The notes under the pieces were generated by a model, which had not been told where the DNA came from, did no database searches, and saw only the letters and a program-made list of their open reading frames with translations. A stretch of DNA of 64,000 nucleotides from Dokdonella sp. (GTDB lineage: Bacteria > Pseudomonadota > Gammaproteobacteria > Xanthomonadales > Rhodanobacteraceae): contig JALOBC010000012.1 in the NCBI GenBank assembly GCA_023228465.1, forward strand, positions 28,831 to 92,830, given 5' to 3'. A program made the translations under genes and the position numbers. Every line of letters starts with the position of its first letter. The first letter of the stretch is position 1. Below, one piece after another: positions 40,268 to 50,025 of the stretch.

Positions 40268-41485
40268 TCAGTGCACCGCTCCGGCGATGTTCATGATCGG
40301 CAGCACGATGGCCAGCATGATCATCGCCACCACCACGGTCATGATGATGGTGGTCGCAGGCACCAGTGCCGCCAGCAGCCTGTCGAGGGTGTTCTTGACC
40401 TCGACGTCGAAGGTGTCGGCAACCTTGAGGAGCATGGTATCGAGCTCACCCGATTCCTCGCCGACGCTCACCATCTGCAGCGCAAGTTTCGGAAAGTTCT
40501 TCGATTGGCTCAAGGCAAAGCCGAGGCCGCCGCCCGTCTTGACCTCCTCGGCCGCCGCGCCCACCGCTTCGGCGAGCACGCTGTTGGCCATGACGTTGCG
40601 CGATACGGTGAGCGCGTTCAGCAACGGCACACCGTTCTTGAGCAGGGTGCCGAGGGTGCGCGCCAGGCGCGCCGTCTCGACCTTGCGGATGACATCGCCG
40701 ACCAGGCGCATCTTGAGCAGTCGCCCGTCGATCCTCAGGCGCGCCGGCGGATTGGCCATCTGCCGGCGCAGCCAGCCGACTCCGAAGACGATCGTCGCAA
40801 GGATCAGCCACCAGAAGCTCTTGAGGGTATTGCCGATGGCCAGCACCACGACGGTGATGAGCGGCATCTCCACGCCCATGTCCTCGAACATCGGCGCGAA
40901 CTGCGGCACCACGTAGACCAGCAGCACCATCAGCGATGTCAACACCATGCCGACCAGGAAAGCCGGGTAGATCATTGCGTTGATGACGCTGCTGCGCAGG
41001 TTCGCGCTGCGTTCGAGGTAATCGGCCAGTCGCGCCAGCGTGTCGTCGAGGGAGCCGCCGGCTTCGCCCGCACGCACCATGTTGACGTAGAGCCTGGAAA
41101 ACGTGCCCTGTTCGGACTCCAGGGCATCGGACAGGGGCGTGCCGCCACGCACCTGGTCGCGGACGCGCTCGAGCAGGTGGCGTGCCTTGTCGCTCTCCGG
41201 CAGGTCGAGCAGGATCTGCAGTGCCCGGTCCAGCGGCTGCCCGGCGCCGAGCAGGGTGGCAAGCTGCTGGGTGAACTGCACGATCTGCGCCTGGCGCAGG
41301 GTCGCGCGCTTGAACAGCGCCGCGAACAGGCTGGCCGAATCGCCACTGTCCGCCTCGCGCACCTCCAGCGGAATGTTGCCGGCATCCTGCAGCTTGCCGA
41401 TGACCTCATCGTGGCTGGCCAGGTCGAACCGGCCTTCCAGGGTCTCGCCAGACGGGGTGACGGCCTTGTAGTAGTACAACGTCAT
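40268..41485 (-). CDS. gspF: Type II secretion inner-membrane platform protein F
   Basis: A 405-residue polytopic inner-membrane protein with two GspF repeats, each a helical cytoplasmic bundle and membrane helices. It begins MTLYYYKAVTPSGETLEGRF. Repeat one has ATLLGAGQPLDRALQILLDL, and repeat two has RTLGTLLKNGVPLLNALTVS. Membrane helices include FLVGMVLTSLMVLLVYVVPQ and TIIMTVVVAMIMLAIVLPIM. It transmits GspE ATPase motion to pseudopilin insertion. Confidence 0.94.
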   Translation of the reverse strand: MTLYYYKAVTPSGETLEGRFDLASHDEVIGKLQDAGNIPLEVREADSGDSASLFAALFKRATLRQAQIVQFTQQLATLLGAGQPLDRALQILLDLPESDKARHLLERVRDQVRGGTPLSDALESEQGTFSRLYVNMVRAGEAGGSLDDTLARLADYLERSANLRSSVINAMIYPAFLVGMVLTSLMVLLVYVVPQFAPMFEDMGVEMPLITVVVLAIGNTLKSFWWLILATIVFGVGWLRRQMANPPARLRIDGRLLKMRLVGDVIRKVETARLARTLGTLLKNGVPLLNALTVSRNVMANSVLAEAVGAAAEEVKTGGGLGFALSQSKNFPKLALQMVSVGEESGELDTMLLKVADTFDVEVKNTLDRLLAALVPATTIIMTVVVAMIMLAIVLPIMNIAGAVH

Positions 41486-41490
41486 CTTGA

Positions 41491-41519
41491 TCGGGAATCG
41501 GGAATGGACAATCGGGAAG
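41491..41519. repeat. GGGAATC-type repeat after the gspF start (gspE-gspF gap)
   Basis: On the plus strand the stretch reads TCGGGAATCGGGAATGG then ACAATCGGGAAG, with three GGGAA blocks at short intervals. Confidence 0.6.
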
Positions 41520-41602
41520 CGTCAGAGCGGGCATGGTCGAGGTGCCGACCCGGCGTGCGGCGGGGTTGAGGCTGCGCATTCGTCTGGCAAAGCCACGCGG
41601 CA

Positions 41603-41631
41603 ACGATTCCCGCTTCCCGGTTCTCCACTGC
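41603..41631. repeat. GGGAATC-type repeat before the gspE stop (gspE-gspF gap)
   Basis: On the minus strand it reads GGCAGTGGAGAACCGGG then AAGCGGGAATCG, in inverted order to the copy at 41491. The two lie about 90 bases apart in the same 153-base gap. Confidence 0.6.
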
Positions 41632-41638
41632 CGATACG

Positions 41639-43381
41639 TCAGCCCTCCGATGTGACACGCAGGATCTCCTCGATCGTGGTCTGGCCCTGCAGCGACTTGA
41701 CCAGGCCATCCTCGAACATGGTGCGCATGCCCTCCTTGCGGGCCTGGTTCTCGATCTCGCCCATGCCGGCATGCTGCATGATCTGGCGCCGGATCGCGTC
41801 GGACATGACCAGGAACTCCATGATGGTGGTGCGACCGAAGTAGCCGGTCGGATTGGCCGCGGTGGAACCGGGCCTGTAGAGCTGAATCGGACGCTCGTCG
41901 GTGAATGTCTCCAGCCGGTATTCGCGGATCACCTCAGGCATCGCCGGGTACCTTTCGGCGGCCGGCAGGTCGAGGCGACGCACCAGGCGCTGGGCGAGGA
42001 TGCCGTTGACGGTGGAGGTGAGGAGGTAATCCTCCACGCCCATGTCGAGCATGCGCGTGATGCCGCCGGCGGCGTTGTTGGTGTGCAGCGTGGAGAGCAC
42101 CAGGTGACCGGTCAGTGCGGACTGGATGGCGATCTTCGCGGTTTCCAGGTCGCGCATCTCACCGATCATGATGATGTCCGGATCCTGACGCACGATCGAG
42201 CGCAGCGCATGACTGAAATCCAGACCGATCTGCGGTTTGGCCTGAATCTGGTTGATGCCCTCGATCTGGTACTCGATCGGGTCCTCGACCGTGATGATCT
42301 TCACGTCCGGGGTATTGAGCTGGCTGAGCGCCGTGTAGAGCGTGGTGGTCTTGCCCGAGCCGGTGGGGCCGGTGACCAGCAGGATGCCGTGCGGCAGCTC
42401 CAGCACGTTGATGAACTTGGGCAGGAACTCGTCGGTGAAGCCGAGCTTGTGGAAATCGAACACGATCGCTTCGCGGTCGAGGATACGCATGACCACCGAT
42501 TCGCCATGCGCGGTCGGCACCGTGGACACACGCAGGTCCAGCTCCTTGCCCTGCACGCGGATCATGATGCGCCCATCCTGCGGCAGGCGGCGCTCGGCGA
42601 TGTTGAGCTTGGCCATGATCTTGATGCGCGAGATCACCGCCGCGGTGGACGCTGCCGGCGGGGACTCGACTTCGTGCAGCACGCCGTCGATGCGGTAACG
42701 CACCTTGAGGCGGCTCTCGAACGGCTCGACATGGATGTCCGAAGCGCGCTGCTCGACTGCGCGCTGGATGACGAGGTTCACCAGGCGGATGACCGGCGCT
42801 TCCGAAGCGAGGTCGCGCAGGTGTTCGATGTCATCCTCGCTGCGGGTGTTCTCGTCGGTCAGGTTCTCGACGATGGTGCCCATGGCCGAGCGGCCCGAGC
42901 CGTAATAGCGCTCGATCAGATCGTCGATCTCGCTGCGCAGGCCGATGTTGAGGCGGATCTGGCGCCCGGTGGCCAGATGCAGCGCATCCATCGGGAAGGC
43001 ATCGGCCGGGTCGGCCACCAGCACGGTGACTTCTGCATCGCTTTCGCCGATCGGACAGACGTGGTGATGCTTGAGGAAGCGCACCGAAGTCTGCACGTTG
43101 GCCGGCGGCGCGTCGGGGAAGTCCTTGGCCGAAAGCAGCGGCAACTGCAGCAGTTCAGCCACCGCCTCGGCCATCTCGCGCTCGGACACCAGGCCCAGCC
43201 GGGTCAGCAGCGACACCAGGCTGCCCGCCGCCGGCTCTTCCTCGTGCAGGCGCGCGGCACGCGCGAGGTCGGTTTCCTTGAGGCGGCCACGCGCCACCAG
43301 GAAGCGACAGATGCGTTCATCGAGGCTGGGCACCGCAGCGGGCACGAGGGTGTCGATTTCGATGGGGGCGACTGCAACCAT
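41639..43381 (-). CDS. gspE: Type II secretion ATPase E
   Basis: The cytoplasmic hexameric ATPase that powers the pseudopilus, 580 residues. An N1E-type domain (RICRFLVARGRLKETDLARA) binds GspL and is followed by N2E. The catalytic core has Walker A GPTGSGKTTTLYTAL near residue 336, the Asp box IITVEDPIEYQIEGINQIQ, Walker B DIIMIGEMRDLETA and the His box GHLVLSTLHTNNAAG. The tetracysteine zinc motif found in many GspE proteins is absent from the region LDLPAAERYPAMPEVIREYR, which I believe is also true of XpsE. It is the first gene of the operon; the 142 bases upstream must hold the operon promoter, which I cannot pinpoint. Confidence 0.95.
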   Translation of the reverse strand: MVAVAPIEIDTLVPAAVPSLDERICRFLVARGRLKETDLARAARLHEEEPAAGSLVSLLTRLGLVSEREMAEAVAELLQLPLLSAKDFPDAPPANVQTSVRFLKHHHVCPIGESDAEVTVLVADPADAFPMDALHLATGRQIRLNIGLRSEIDDLIERYYGSGRSAMGTIVENLTDENTRSEDDIEHLRDLASEAPVIRLVNLVIQRAVEQRASDIHVEPFESRLKVRYRIDGVLHEVESPPAASTAAVISRIKIMAKLNIAERRLPQDGRIMIRVQGKELDLRVSTVPTAHGESVVMRILDREAIVFDFHKLGFTDEFLPKFINVLELPHGILLVTGPTGSGKTTTLYTALSQLNTPDVKIITVEDPIEYQIEGINQIQAKPQIGLDFSHALRSIVRQDPDIIMIGEMRDLETAKIAIQSALTGHLVLSTLHTNNAAGGITRMLDMGVEDYLLTSTVNGILAQRLVRRLDLPAAERYPAMPEVIREYRLETFTDERPIQLYRPGSTAANPTGYFGRTTIMEFLVMSDAIRRQIMQHAGMGEIENQARKEGMRTMFEDGLVKSLQGQTTIEEILRVTSEG

Positions 43382-43523
43382 GGTTCTAGGGCACTCTGCG
43401 AATCAGTTGAACTGCGGCGCCCACGGCGGCGGCCGGGAAAAGCCATCGGGAACCCCCACGGCGATCGATGCCGCGTCGGCAATGGGATACATCATCCGGC
43501 GCGAGTTCAGACCACGCAAATCC

Positions 43524-44168
43524 CTAGGGGTTCCCGCCCCGGTCGACCAGGCTCTCGATGAAGCGTCGGTTGAGGCCGATCCAGAGCGCCACCGGCAGCA
43601 CGGCCGGCAGGATCAGGTAGGCGAGCTGGTAGGCCAGCGCGATCACGTCTGGTGCCAGCCCGCTGCGCGCTGCCAGTGCGGCACCCGGTTCTCCGGCATC
43701 GAAGGCCAGCACCTTGATTCCCTCGGCCAGGATACCGAAGGCCTGGGCGAGCCAGATCAGCATCAGTGCCAGCGCGAACTGCACGCTGCGGCGACGGCCA
43801 GACACCGGCGTGGCCATGGCCAGGCCGGCAAACAGCGGCAGGGCATAGCCATAGATCATGGGATTGATGGTCGGTTGCAGTTCGCCCAGGCCACCCGGTG
43901 AACCAGGGCCCGCCGGGATCTGTACCGGCACGCTGGTCAGGCTGACCAGATAGCCGGCATGGGACAGCACGCGCCCGCTTGCGTCGTGCATCTCCCCGCC
44001 CAGCGACGCCGCGGTGAAGATGTCACCCCAGGCGCCGAGCAGCACCGGCTTGGCCAGCAGCAGGGCCGGCCACACCAGGAAGGGGGCAAAGGCGAACCAC
44101 AGCACGAAACTGAGCGGCAGCCAGAGCAGCGCCTTGAGTGCGAAACTGCGGATCGGCCCGAGCTGCAT
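43524..44168 (-). CDS. Polytopic membrane protein resembling exosortase-H-associated proteins
   Basis: A 214-residue inner-membrane protein with four or more helices: ALKALLWLPLSFVLWFAFAP at the N-terminus, MIYGYALPLFAGLAMATP, SVQFALALMLIWLAQAFGIL, and LAYQLAYLILPAVLPVALWI near the end. The order of motifs (N-terminal LWLPLxFxLW, central YGYALPLFAGL, C-terminal YQLxYLILPAVLPVALW then RRFIE) fits what I recall of membrane proteins paired with exosortase H. No exosortase or IPTL-CTERM target is seen in the window. Start: ATG 44168, with a TTG two codons upstream at 44174 as alternative. It lies between gspE and purL on the same strand. The family assignment is tentative. Confidence 0.6.
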   Translation of the reverse strand: MQLGPIRSFALKALLWLPLSFVLWFAFAPFLVWPALLLAKPVLLGAWGDIFTAASLGGEMHDASGRVLSHAGYLVSLTSVPVQIPAGPGSPGGLGELQPTINPMIYGYALPLFAGLAMATPVSGRRRSVQFALALMLIWLAQAFGILAEGIKVLAFDAGEPGAALAARSGLAPDVIALAYQLAYLILPAVLPVALWIGLNRRFIESLVDRGGNP

Positions 44169-44207
44169 GCCCAACTCACGCCGCGCGCATGGCGTAGGCC
44201 CGGCGCA

Positions 44208-47200
44208 TCAGGCGACCCATGCACGCGCATTGCGGAACATGCGCATCCACGGCGAATCCTCGCCCCACTCGGGCGGGCACCAGCTCATCTGCACGGACCT
44301 GAACACGCGCTCGGGATGCGGCATCAGGATGGTCGCGCGGCCATCGGTGGTGGTGAAGCCGGTCTGGCCACGGGCCGAGCCGTTGGTGTTCAGCGGAAAG
44401 CGCTCGGTCGCGCGCCCGTTGCCATCCACGAAGCGTACGCAGGCGCGCGCCTGCCTGGCCTGCTGCGGATCGGCAAACCGGGTGCGCCCCTCGCCGTGCG
44501 CGACCACCACCGGAAGGCGCGAGCCGGCCATGTCCCTGAAGAAGATCGACGGCGATTCGAGCACTTCGAGGGTCACGAAACGGGCCTCGTACTGCTCGCT
44601 CGCGTTGCGCACGAAACGTGGCCAGGAATCGGCGCCGGGAATGATCTCGCCGAGGCTGGAAAGCATCTGGCAACCATTGCACACGCCCAGGGTGAAGGTC
44701 GAAGGATCGGCGAAGAACGCCGCGAACTGCGCACGCAGACGTTCATTGTAGAGGATCGAGGCGGCCCAGCCACGCCCGGCACCGAGCACGTCGCCATAGC
44801 TGAAGCCCCCGCATGCGGCCAGGCCCTTGAAGCCATCGAGCGCGATGCGCCCGGCGGCCAGGTCGCTCATGTGCACGTCCACCGCCTCGAAACCGGCACG
44901 CGTGAAGGCGGCCGCCATCTCGACCTGGCCATTGACCCCCTGCTCGCGCAGGATCGCAATGCGTGGACGCACGCCGGTCGCGATGAACGGGGCGGCGACA
45001 TCCTCGGCGGGGTCGAAGCCGATCTGCGGTCGAATGCCGGGGTCATCGGCGGCGATGCGCCATTCATGCTCGCTTGCGGCGCTGGCCGGATTGTCGCGCC
45101 GCAGCTGCATCGCGTAGCTGGTTTCCGACCACGCTTCCATCAGCGTCCGCCAGCTCCACTTCGCCAGCGTCTCGTCTTCCAGTGCCAGGGCCACTTCCAT
45201 GCGCTCGGTCGGCCGTGCCACGCAATGGGCAATGTCGGCCACGGCATGCTCGGCCAGCAGCGCCAGCCACGCCTCGCGATCGGCCACGCGCACCTGCACC
45301 AGGGCGCCCAGTTCCTCGCTGAACAGGGCCGCCAGCGAGTTGCGACCCCAGCCGGCGAGCTGGACCTCGAGCCCGCAATGACCCGCCAGCGCCATCTCGA
45401 TCAGGGCCACCAGCGCGCCCCCGTCACTGCGGTCGTGATAGGCAAGCAGCAGGTTGTGCGCGCGTGCCTGCTGGATGGCGGCGAAGAAGCGCGCGAAGCG
45501 ATCGGCATCGTCCAGATCCGGGGGCGCGCCGCCACTGCGGTCGAACGCCTGCAGCAGGGCGCTGCCACCGAGGCGATTGTGGCCGGCACCCAGGTCGAGC
45601 AGCCAGATCTCGCTGTCACCCCGATCGAGCATGAGCTGCGGCGTGAGCGTCCGGCGTGCGTCGGCACAGCGGGCAAAGGCACTGACCACCAGCGAGACCG
45701 GCGAGAGCGTCTGCTGCACGTCCGGGCCCTGGCCCGACTTGCCCACGGGACTGGCTTGATCGGGCTCGCTGCCGGTCCAGCGGACCTGCATCGACAGCGA
45801 ATCCTTGCCGACCGGGATGGACACGCCGAGCGCGGGGCACAGCTCCGTGCCGACCGTGCGCACGGCATCGAACAGCGCGGCGTCCTCGCCGTCCTCGCCG
45901 ATCGCCGCCATCCAGTTGGCCGACAGGCGCACCTCATCCAGGCGTACCGCTGCGGCAGCAAGGTTGGTCAGGGCCTCGCCCACCGCCATGCGCGCGCTGG
46001 CCGCCGCATCCAGCACGGCCAGCGGCGTGCGCTCGCCGACCGCCATCGCTTCACCGGCATGGCCTTCGAAATCGCTCAGCGTGACCGCGCAGTCGGCGAC
46101 CGGCACCTGCCAGGGGCCGACCATCTGGTCGCGCGCGCACAAGCCGCCCACGCTGCGGTCGCCGATGGTGACCAGGAAGGCCTTGCTGCCCACGGCCGGC
46201 AGGCGCAGCACGCGCTCGATCGCCTGGGCCAGGGTGATGCCATCGAGATCGGGCACCAGATCCAGGCGCTGGCGGCGGCGCTCCACGTCGCGCTGCATGC
46301 GCGGCGGCTTGCCGAACAGGACATCCAGCGACAGGTCGATGACCAGGTGCCCGGAATCGTCGACCGGCAGCCGCGTATCGCGCAGCAGCAGCTTGCGCTC
46401 GGCGGTGGCCTGGCCGACGACCGCATACGGGCAACGTTCGCGGGCGCAGATGGCCTCGAACTCGGCCAGGTTGGCCGGGCGCACGCCCAGCACATAGCGC
46501 TCCTGCGACTCGTTGCACCAGATCTGCATCGGCGACAGTCGCGGATCGTCGCTCGGAATGGCGCGCAGGTCGATCCGTCCGCCGACGCCCGAATCGTTGA
46601 GGATCTCGGGGATCGCATTGGACAGGCCACCGGCACCGACATCGTGGATGGTCACGATGGGATTGGTCGCGCCGCGCGCCCAGCAGGCGTCGAGCACTTC
46701 CTGGCAGCGTCGCTGCATTTCCGGATTGTCGCGCTGCACGGAAGCGAAATCGGCCGCCTCGGAACTGGTCCCGGCGGCTACCGAGGAAGCGGCGCCGCCC
46801 CCCAGGCCGATCAGCATGGCCGGGCCACCCAGCACGATGACCGCGTCGCCGTCGCTGAGACGGCCCTTGTCAACGTGGCCCGGACGCAGGTTGGCGATAC
46901 CGCCGGCCAGCATGATCGGCTTGTCGTAGCCGTAGCGCTGGTGCGGCTGCCCGCGGGCCTGCTCGAAGCTGCGGAAATAGCCGGCCAGGCAGGGCCGGCC
47001 GAACTCATTGTTGAAAGCCGCCGCGCCAAGCGGCGCGTCGCGCATGATCTCGAAGGCGCTGGCGAAGCGTGGCGGCAGCGGGCGCTCGTTCTCCCATGGC
47101 CGTGGCAGGCCGGGAATGCGCAGGTGCGAGACGGTGAAGCCGACCAGGCCGGCCTTGGGCTTGCCGCCGCGACCCGTGGCGCCTTCATCACGGATCTCCC

Positions 47201-48128
47201 CACCCGCGCCCGTCGCCGCGCCAGGGAACGGCGAGATGGCGGTCGGATGGTTGTGCGTTTCCACCTTGATCGCGTAGGGCACCTGCTCGGACTGCGCACG
47301 CCAGACGAGATCGCCGGGATCGGCGAAGAAGCGCGCCGCGCAATGCCCCTCGATGACCGCCGCATTGTCATGGTAGGCGGAGAGGGTGTGCGCCGGCGAA
47401 GCCTCGTGGCTGCGCTTGATCATGGCGAACAGCGAATCGGGCTGGGCCTGGCCATCGACGGTGAACGCGGCATTGAAGACCTTGTGCCGGCAATGCTCGG
47501 AGTTGGCCTGCGCGAACATCATCAGCTCGGCATCGCTGGGATCGCGCCCAAGCTCGCCATAGCGTTCGGCGAGGTACTCGATCTCGTCGTCGGCCAGCGC
47601 CAGGCCCAGATCACGGTTGGCGTCCGCCAGCGCCTGGAGCGCGTCCTCGCCCAGCGCCACGTGCGCCAGCGGACCCGGCGACCCGGCCCGGAACAGCTCG
47701 GCGATGCCGGTCACCGAATCGACCACCGACTGCGTCATCGGGTCGTGCACGGCGCGCAGCGCGCGCGCGCGCTCGGCCGCATCCAGCCTTTCCATGCCAT
47801 CCAGGGTGAGCGCGAAGCCGCGCTCGATCCGACGCACCGGGATGCCGCAGTCGTTGAGGATCTCGGTGGCCTTGCTCGACCACGGCGAGCGCGTGCCCAG
47901 CCGTGGCACGATCCACACGCTCGCGGGGCGCGGCGGGTCGGTGTCGGCTTCGATCACGCGTGCGAGGCGTTGCAGATCCAGCGCCGCCGGCGCGATGCCG
48001 CCCGGATCGATGAAATAGGCCAGGCGCGCCTCACGCAGCACGGCACCGCTACCGGCGTGGGCCAGGTCGCTGTTGAGACGCTGGATGCGGAACGGGGAAA
48101 GTGCGGGCAGGCCGTCGAGAACGATCAT
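44208..48128 (-). CDS. purL: Phosphoribosylformylglycinamidine synthase
   Basis: The large single-chain FGAM synthase (1306 residues) of purine biosynthesis converts FGAR, glutamine and ATP to FGAM in the cytoplasm. It begins [20 protein letters not shown], a PurS-like N-terminal domain. The synthetase halves carry [38 protein letters not shown] and [20 protein letters not shown]. The C-terminal glutamine amidotransferase has its nucleophile in [15 protein letters not shown], with the His/Glu partners in [11 protein letters not shown]. All catalytic motifs are intact. The start at 48128 is chosen because the homologous N-terminus begins there. No other purine gene is adjacent. Confidence 0.96.
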   Translation of the reverse strand: MIVLDGLPALSPFRIQRLNSDLAHAGSGAVLREARLAYFIDPGGIAPAALDLQRLARVIEADTDPPRPASVWIVPRLGTRSPWSSKATEILNDCGIPVRRIERGFALTLDGMERLDAAERARALRAVHDPMTQSVVDSVTGIAELFRAGSPGPLAHVALGEDALQALADANRDLGLALADDEIEYLAERYGELGRDPSDAELMMFAQANSEHCRHKVFNAAFTVDGQAQPDSLFAMIKRSHEASPAHTLSAYHDNAAVIEGHCAARFFADPGDLVWRAQSEQVPYAIKVETHNHPTAISPFPGAATGAGGEIRDEGATGRGGKPKAGLVGFTVSHLRIPGLPRPWENERPLPPRFASAFEIMRDAPLGAAAFNNEFGRPCLAGYFRSFEQARGQPHQRYGYDKPIMLAGGIANLRPGHVDKGRLSDGDAVIVLGGPAMLIGLGGGAASSVAAGTSSEAADFASVQRDNPEMQRRCQEVLDACWARGATNPIVTIHDVGAGGLSNAIPEILNDSGVGGRIDLRAIPSDDPRLSPMQIWCNESQERYVLGVRPANLAEFEAICARERCPYAVVGQATAERKLLLRDTRLPVDDSGHLVIDLSLDVLFGKPPRMQRDVERRRQRLDLVPDLDGITLAQAIERVLRLPAVGSKAFLVTIGDRSVGGLCARDQMVGPWQVPVADCAVTLSDFEGHAGEAMAVGERTPLAVLDAAASARMAVGEALTNLAAAAVRLDEVRLSANWMAAIGEDGEDAALFDAVRTVGTELCPALGVSIPVGKDSLSMQVRWTGSEPDQASPVGKSGQGPDVQQTLSPVSLVVSAFARCADARRTLTPQLMLDRGDSEIWLLDLGAGHNRLGGSALLQAFDRSGGAPPDLDDADRFARFFAAIQQARAHNLLLAYHDRSDGGALVALIEMALAGHCGLEVQLAGWGRNSLAALFSEELGALVQVRVADREAWLALLAEHAVADIAHCVARPTERMEVALALEDETLAKWSWRTLMEAWSETSYAMQLRRDNPASAASEHEWRIAADDPGIRPQIGFDPAEDVAAPFIATGVRPRIAILREQGVNGQVEMAAAFTRAGFEAVDVHMSDLAAGRIALDGFKGLAACGGFSYGDVLGAGRGWAASILYNERLRAQFAAFFADPSTFTLGVCNGCQMLSSLGEIIPGADSWPRFVRNASEQYEARFVTLEVLESPSIFFRDMAGSRLPVVVAHGEGRTRFADPQQARQARACVRFVDGNGRATERFPLNTNGSARGQTGFTTTDGRATILMPHPERVFRSVQMSWCPPEWGEDSPWMRMFRNARAWVA

Positions 48129-48314
48129 GGCGCGGGCGGCAGGGACAGGCAGCTCGCTATGATAGCCGATGCGGCACCGGCCACCACGCAGGAGCCGCAT
48201 GCTCTGCCGGCGCGCGCGTGTGGATCGTGCGCGCCAGCAGGCCCGCGTCGCCCGCCACGTCCATGCCGCGCCCGCACCGGGCGCGCGCGGCGGGCGTGCA
48301 CCACCCGGCGTGCC

Positions 48315-49106
48315 TCAGGGGCTGGCGGGGGTCTTCTTGTCGAGCGCCTGCAGCCTGGCCAGCAACTGGTCGGGCGGCAGGTAGCCGCCAATGCGGCTGC
48401 CGTCGGGCGCGAGGATGGTCGGCGTGCCGGTCACCCCCACTTCGTTGCCCAGCGCGAACTGCGCAGCCACCGGGTTGTCGCATTGCGCCGGCTTGGGTTC
48501 TACGCCGGCCTTGGCTGCGGTAAACGCCGCCTTGCGGTCGGCCGCGCACCACACCGCCACCGCCTTGTCAAAGGAAGGTGTGTTCGGGCCGCTGCGCGGA
48601 AAGAACAGGTAATCGACCTCGATGCCAAGCTTGTTGATCTCGGCGATTTCCGAGTGCAGCTTGCGGCAGTAGCCGCAATCGATGTCGGTGAACACGGTCA
48701 CCTTGTACTTGGGCTTGCCGGCCGCGCCGAACACGATGCGCTGGTCCTGCGGCACCGCATCGACTCTGGTCTTGTGCTCGATGGCGGCACGCGCCGAGGT
48801 CAGGTCGACCTTGGCCTTGGTATCGAACAGCGTGCCCTGCATCAGGTAGCGCCCATCATCGCTGACGTACACGACCTGGCCGCCGACGATCACCTGGCGA
48901 AAGCCGGCCATGGGTGCCGGCTCGATCTTGTCGATCTTCAGCTGCGGCGCAAGCGCGGCGACCGCGGCGCGAACCGCCGTGTCGGCATCGGCTGCCTGTG
49001 CCGCCAGCGGCAGCAGGGCAGCGGCGAACAGGGCGCCCAGGGCGAGGACGCCCAAGGCGTGCCCCCGGCCCGTGGCGAAGGTTGGGGTTGGCAATACATC
49101 ACGCAT
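48315..49106 (-). CDS. dsbC: DsbC-type disulfide isomerase, CGYC active site
   Basis: An exported thioredoxin-fold protein disulfide isomerase, 263 residues. A long-n-region signal peptide (LGVLALGALFAAALLPLAAQ ending AADAD) precedes the dimerisation domain (VVYVSDDGRYLMQGTLFD, typical of DsbC_N) and the catalytic domain with FTDIDCGYCRKLH, the classical CGYC centre of DsbC. The cis-Pro loop is VTGTPTIL. A second Cys pair (VWCAADRK, PAQCDNPV) matches the structural disulfide of DsbC. It lies 14 bases downstream of a paralogue with a different active site and not far from xerD, recalling the xerD-dsbC order of E. coli. Confidence 0.92.
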   Translation of the reverse strand: MRDVLPTPTFATGRGHALGVLALGALFAAALLPLAAQAADADTAVRAAVAALAPQLKIDKIEPAPMAGFRQVIVGGQVVYVSDDGRYLMQGTLFDTKAKVDLTSARAAIEHKTRVDAVPQDQRIVFGAAGKPKYKVTVFTDIDCGYCRKLHSEIAEINKLGIEVDYLFFPRSGPNTPSFDKAVAVWCAADRKAAFTAAKAGVEPKPAQCDNPVAAQFALGNEVGVTGTPTILAPDGSRIGGYLPPDQLLARLQALDKKTPASP

Positions 49107-49120
49107 GATCGGGAAGTTCC

Positions 49121-49870
49121 TCAGGGTTGCCGCGCGGCGGCGCGGCGGTCAAGTTCTGCGGCGAGCTGGTCGGGTGAAAAGGCCAGCTCGCCGGGGATCT
49201 GGCTGCCATCCTCGGCCAGCACGGTGGGCGTGCCGCGGATGCCCAGCGTGGCACCCAGGCCGGACAGTTCGGCAACCGGATTGGGGCAGCTCGCCTTGCC
49301 CGGGTCCTGGCCGGCCATCGCCGCCGTCAAGGCGGCCTGGCGATCCTTGGCGCACCAGATGGCCTCGGATTTGCGGTCCGCGCCAGGATGGATGCTCAAG
49401 GGAAACAGGAGGTAATCCACCGCGATGCCCTTGGCATTGTACTCGGCCATGTGCTGGTGGAAGCGATGGCAGAACGGGCAGTCCGGGTCGGTGAACACGG
49501 TCAGCGTGTGACGCGTGGCCACGGGTTGCGCGGGTGCGAACACGATGCGCTTGTCCGGGCCAATGCGGTCCAGTGCCTGCTTGCGCAGGCGCGCCAGCGA
49601 GCTTGCGGTCAGGTCGTCCTTGTTGGCAACGTCATAGGCCGTGCCATCGACCACGTAACGCCCGTCCTTGCTGACGTACACGAAACGTCCGCCGGCGATG
49701 GCTTCGTAGAAGCCGGGAATCGGCGAATCCTGCACCGCCTCAACCTGGATGCCCGGTGCCAGCGCGCCTAGCGCGGCGCGCACCGTGTCCTGCGGCGTGG
49801 CCGCCCAGGCGTGGGCGGCCAGCAACAGGCCGGCGCTGGCCAGCAGGAGAAAACGGCGGTGGTGACGCAT
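49121..49870 (-). CDS. DsbC-like paralogue with CPFC active site
   Basis: A 249-residue exported paralogue of the downstream DsbC. The signal peptide is FLLLASAGLLLAAHAWA. The dimerisation domain (FVYVSKDGRYVVDGTAYDVA) and thioredoxin fold are conserved, but the active site is FTDPDCPFCHRFH, giving CPFC in place of CGYC. The cis-Pro loop IRGTPTVL and the extra Cys pair (IWCAKDRQ, KASCPNPV) are kept. The dipeptide between the cysteines tunes redox potential, so this enzyme probably differs from its neighbour in reactivity or substrate. ATG 49870 is chosen because the signal peptide starts there. Confidence 0.9.
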   Translation of the reverse strand: MRHHRRFLLLASAGLLLAAHAWAATPQDTVRAALGALAPGIQVEAVQDSPIPGFYEAIAGGRFVYVSKDGRYVVDGTAYDVANKDDLTASSLARLRKQALDRIGPDKRIVFAPAQPVATRHTLTVFTDPDCPFCHRFHQHMAEYNAKGIAVDYLLFPLSIHPGADRKSEAIWCAKDRQAALTAAMAGQDPGKASCPNPVAELSGLGATLGIRGTPTVLAEDGSQIPGELAFSPDQLAAELDRRAAARQP

Positions 49871-50025
49871 GCAGGCCTCGGGAGTGAGCGGGCGGGGAGG
49901 TGCGTCCGTCGCGAAACGGAACGCGGGCGCGCGATGGATCGACCGCGCCAGTACGCATTGGTTCCCGCGCCAACCAGTGATTGTCGCATGCACTCCGGCA
50001 CGGCGGAAGCGCTGCGGCGCACGCT

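Noticed and set aside
43959-49415. An 1818-codon open frame opposite purL and dsbC
   Set aside because: The translation is low-complexity Arg/His/Gly with no family resemblance; the opposite strand holds complete PurL and DsbC.
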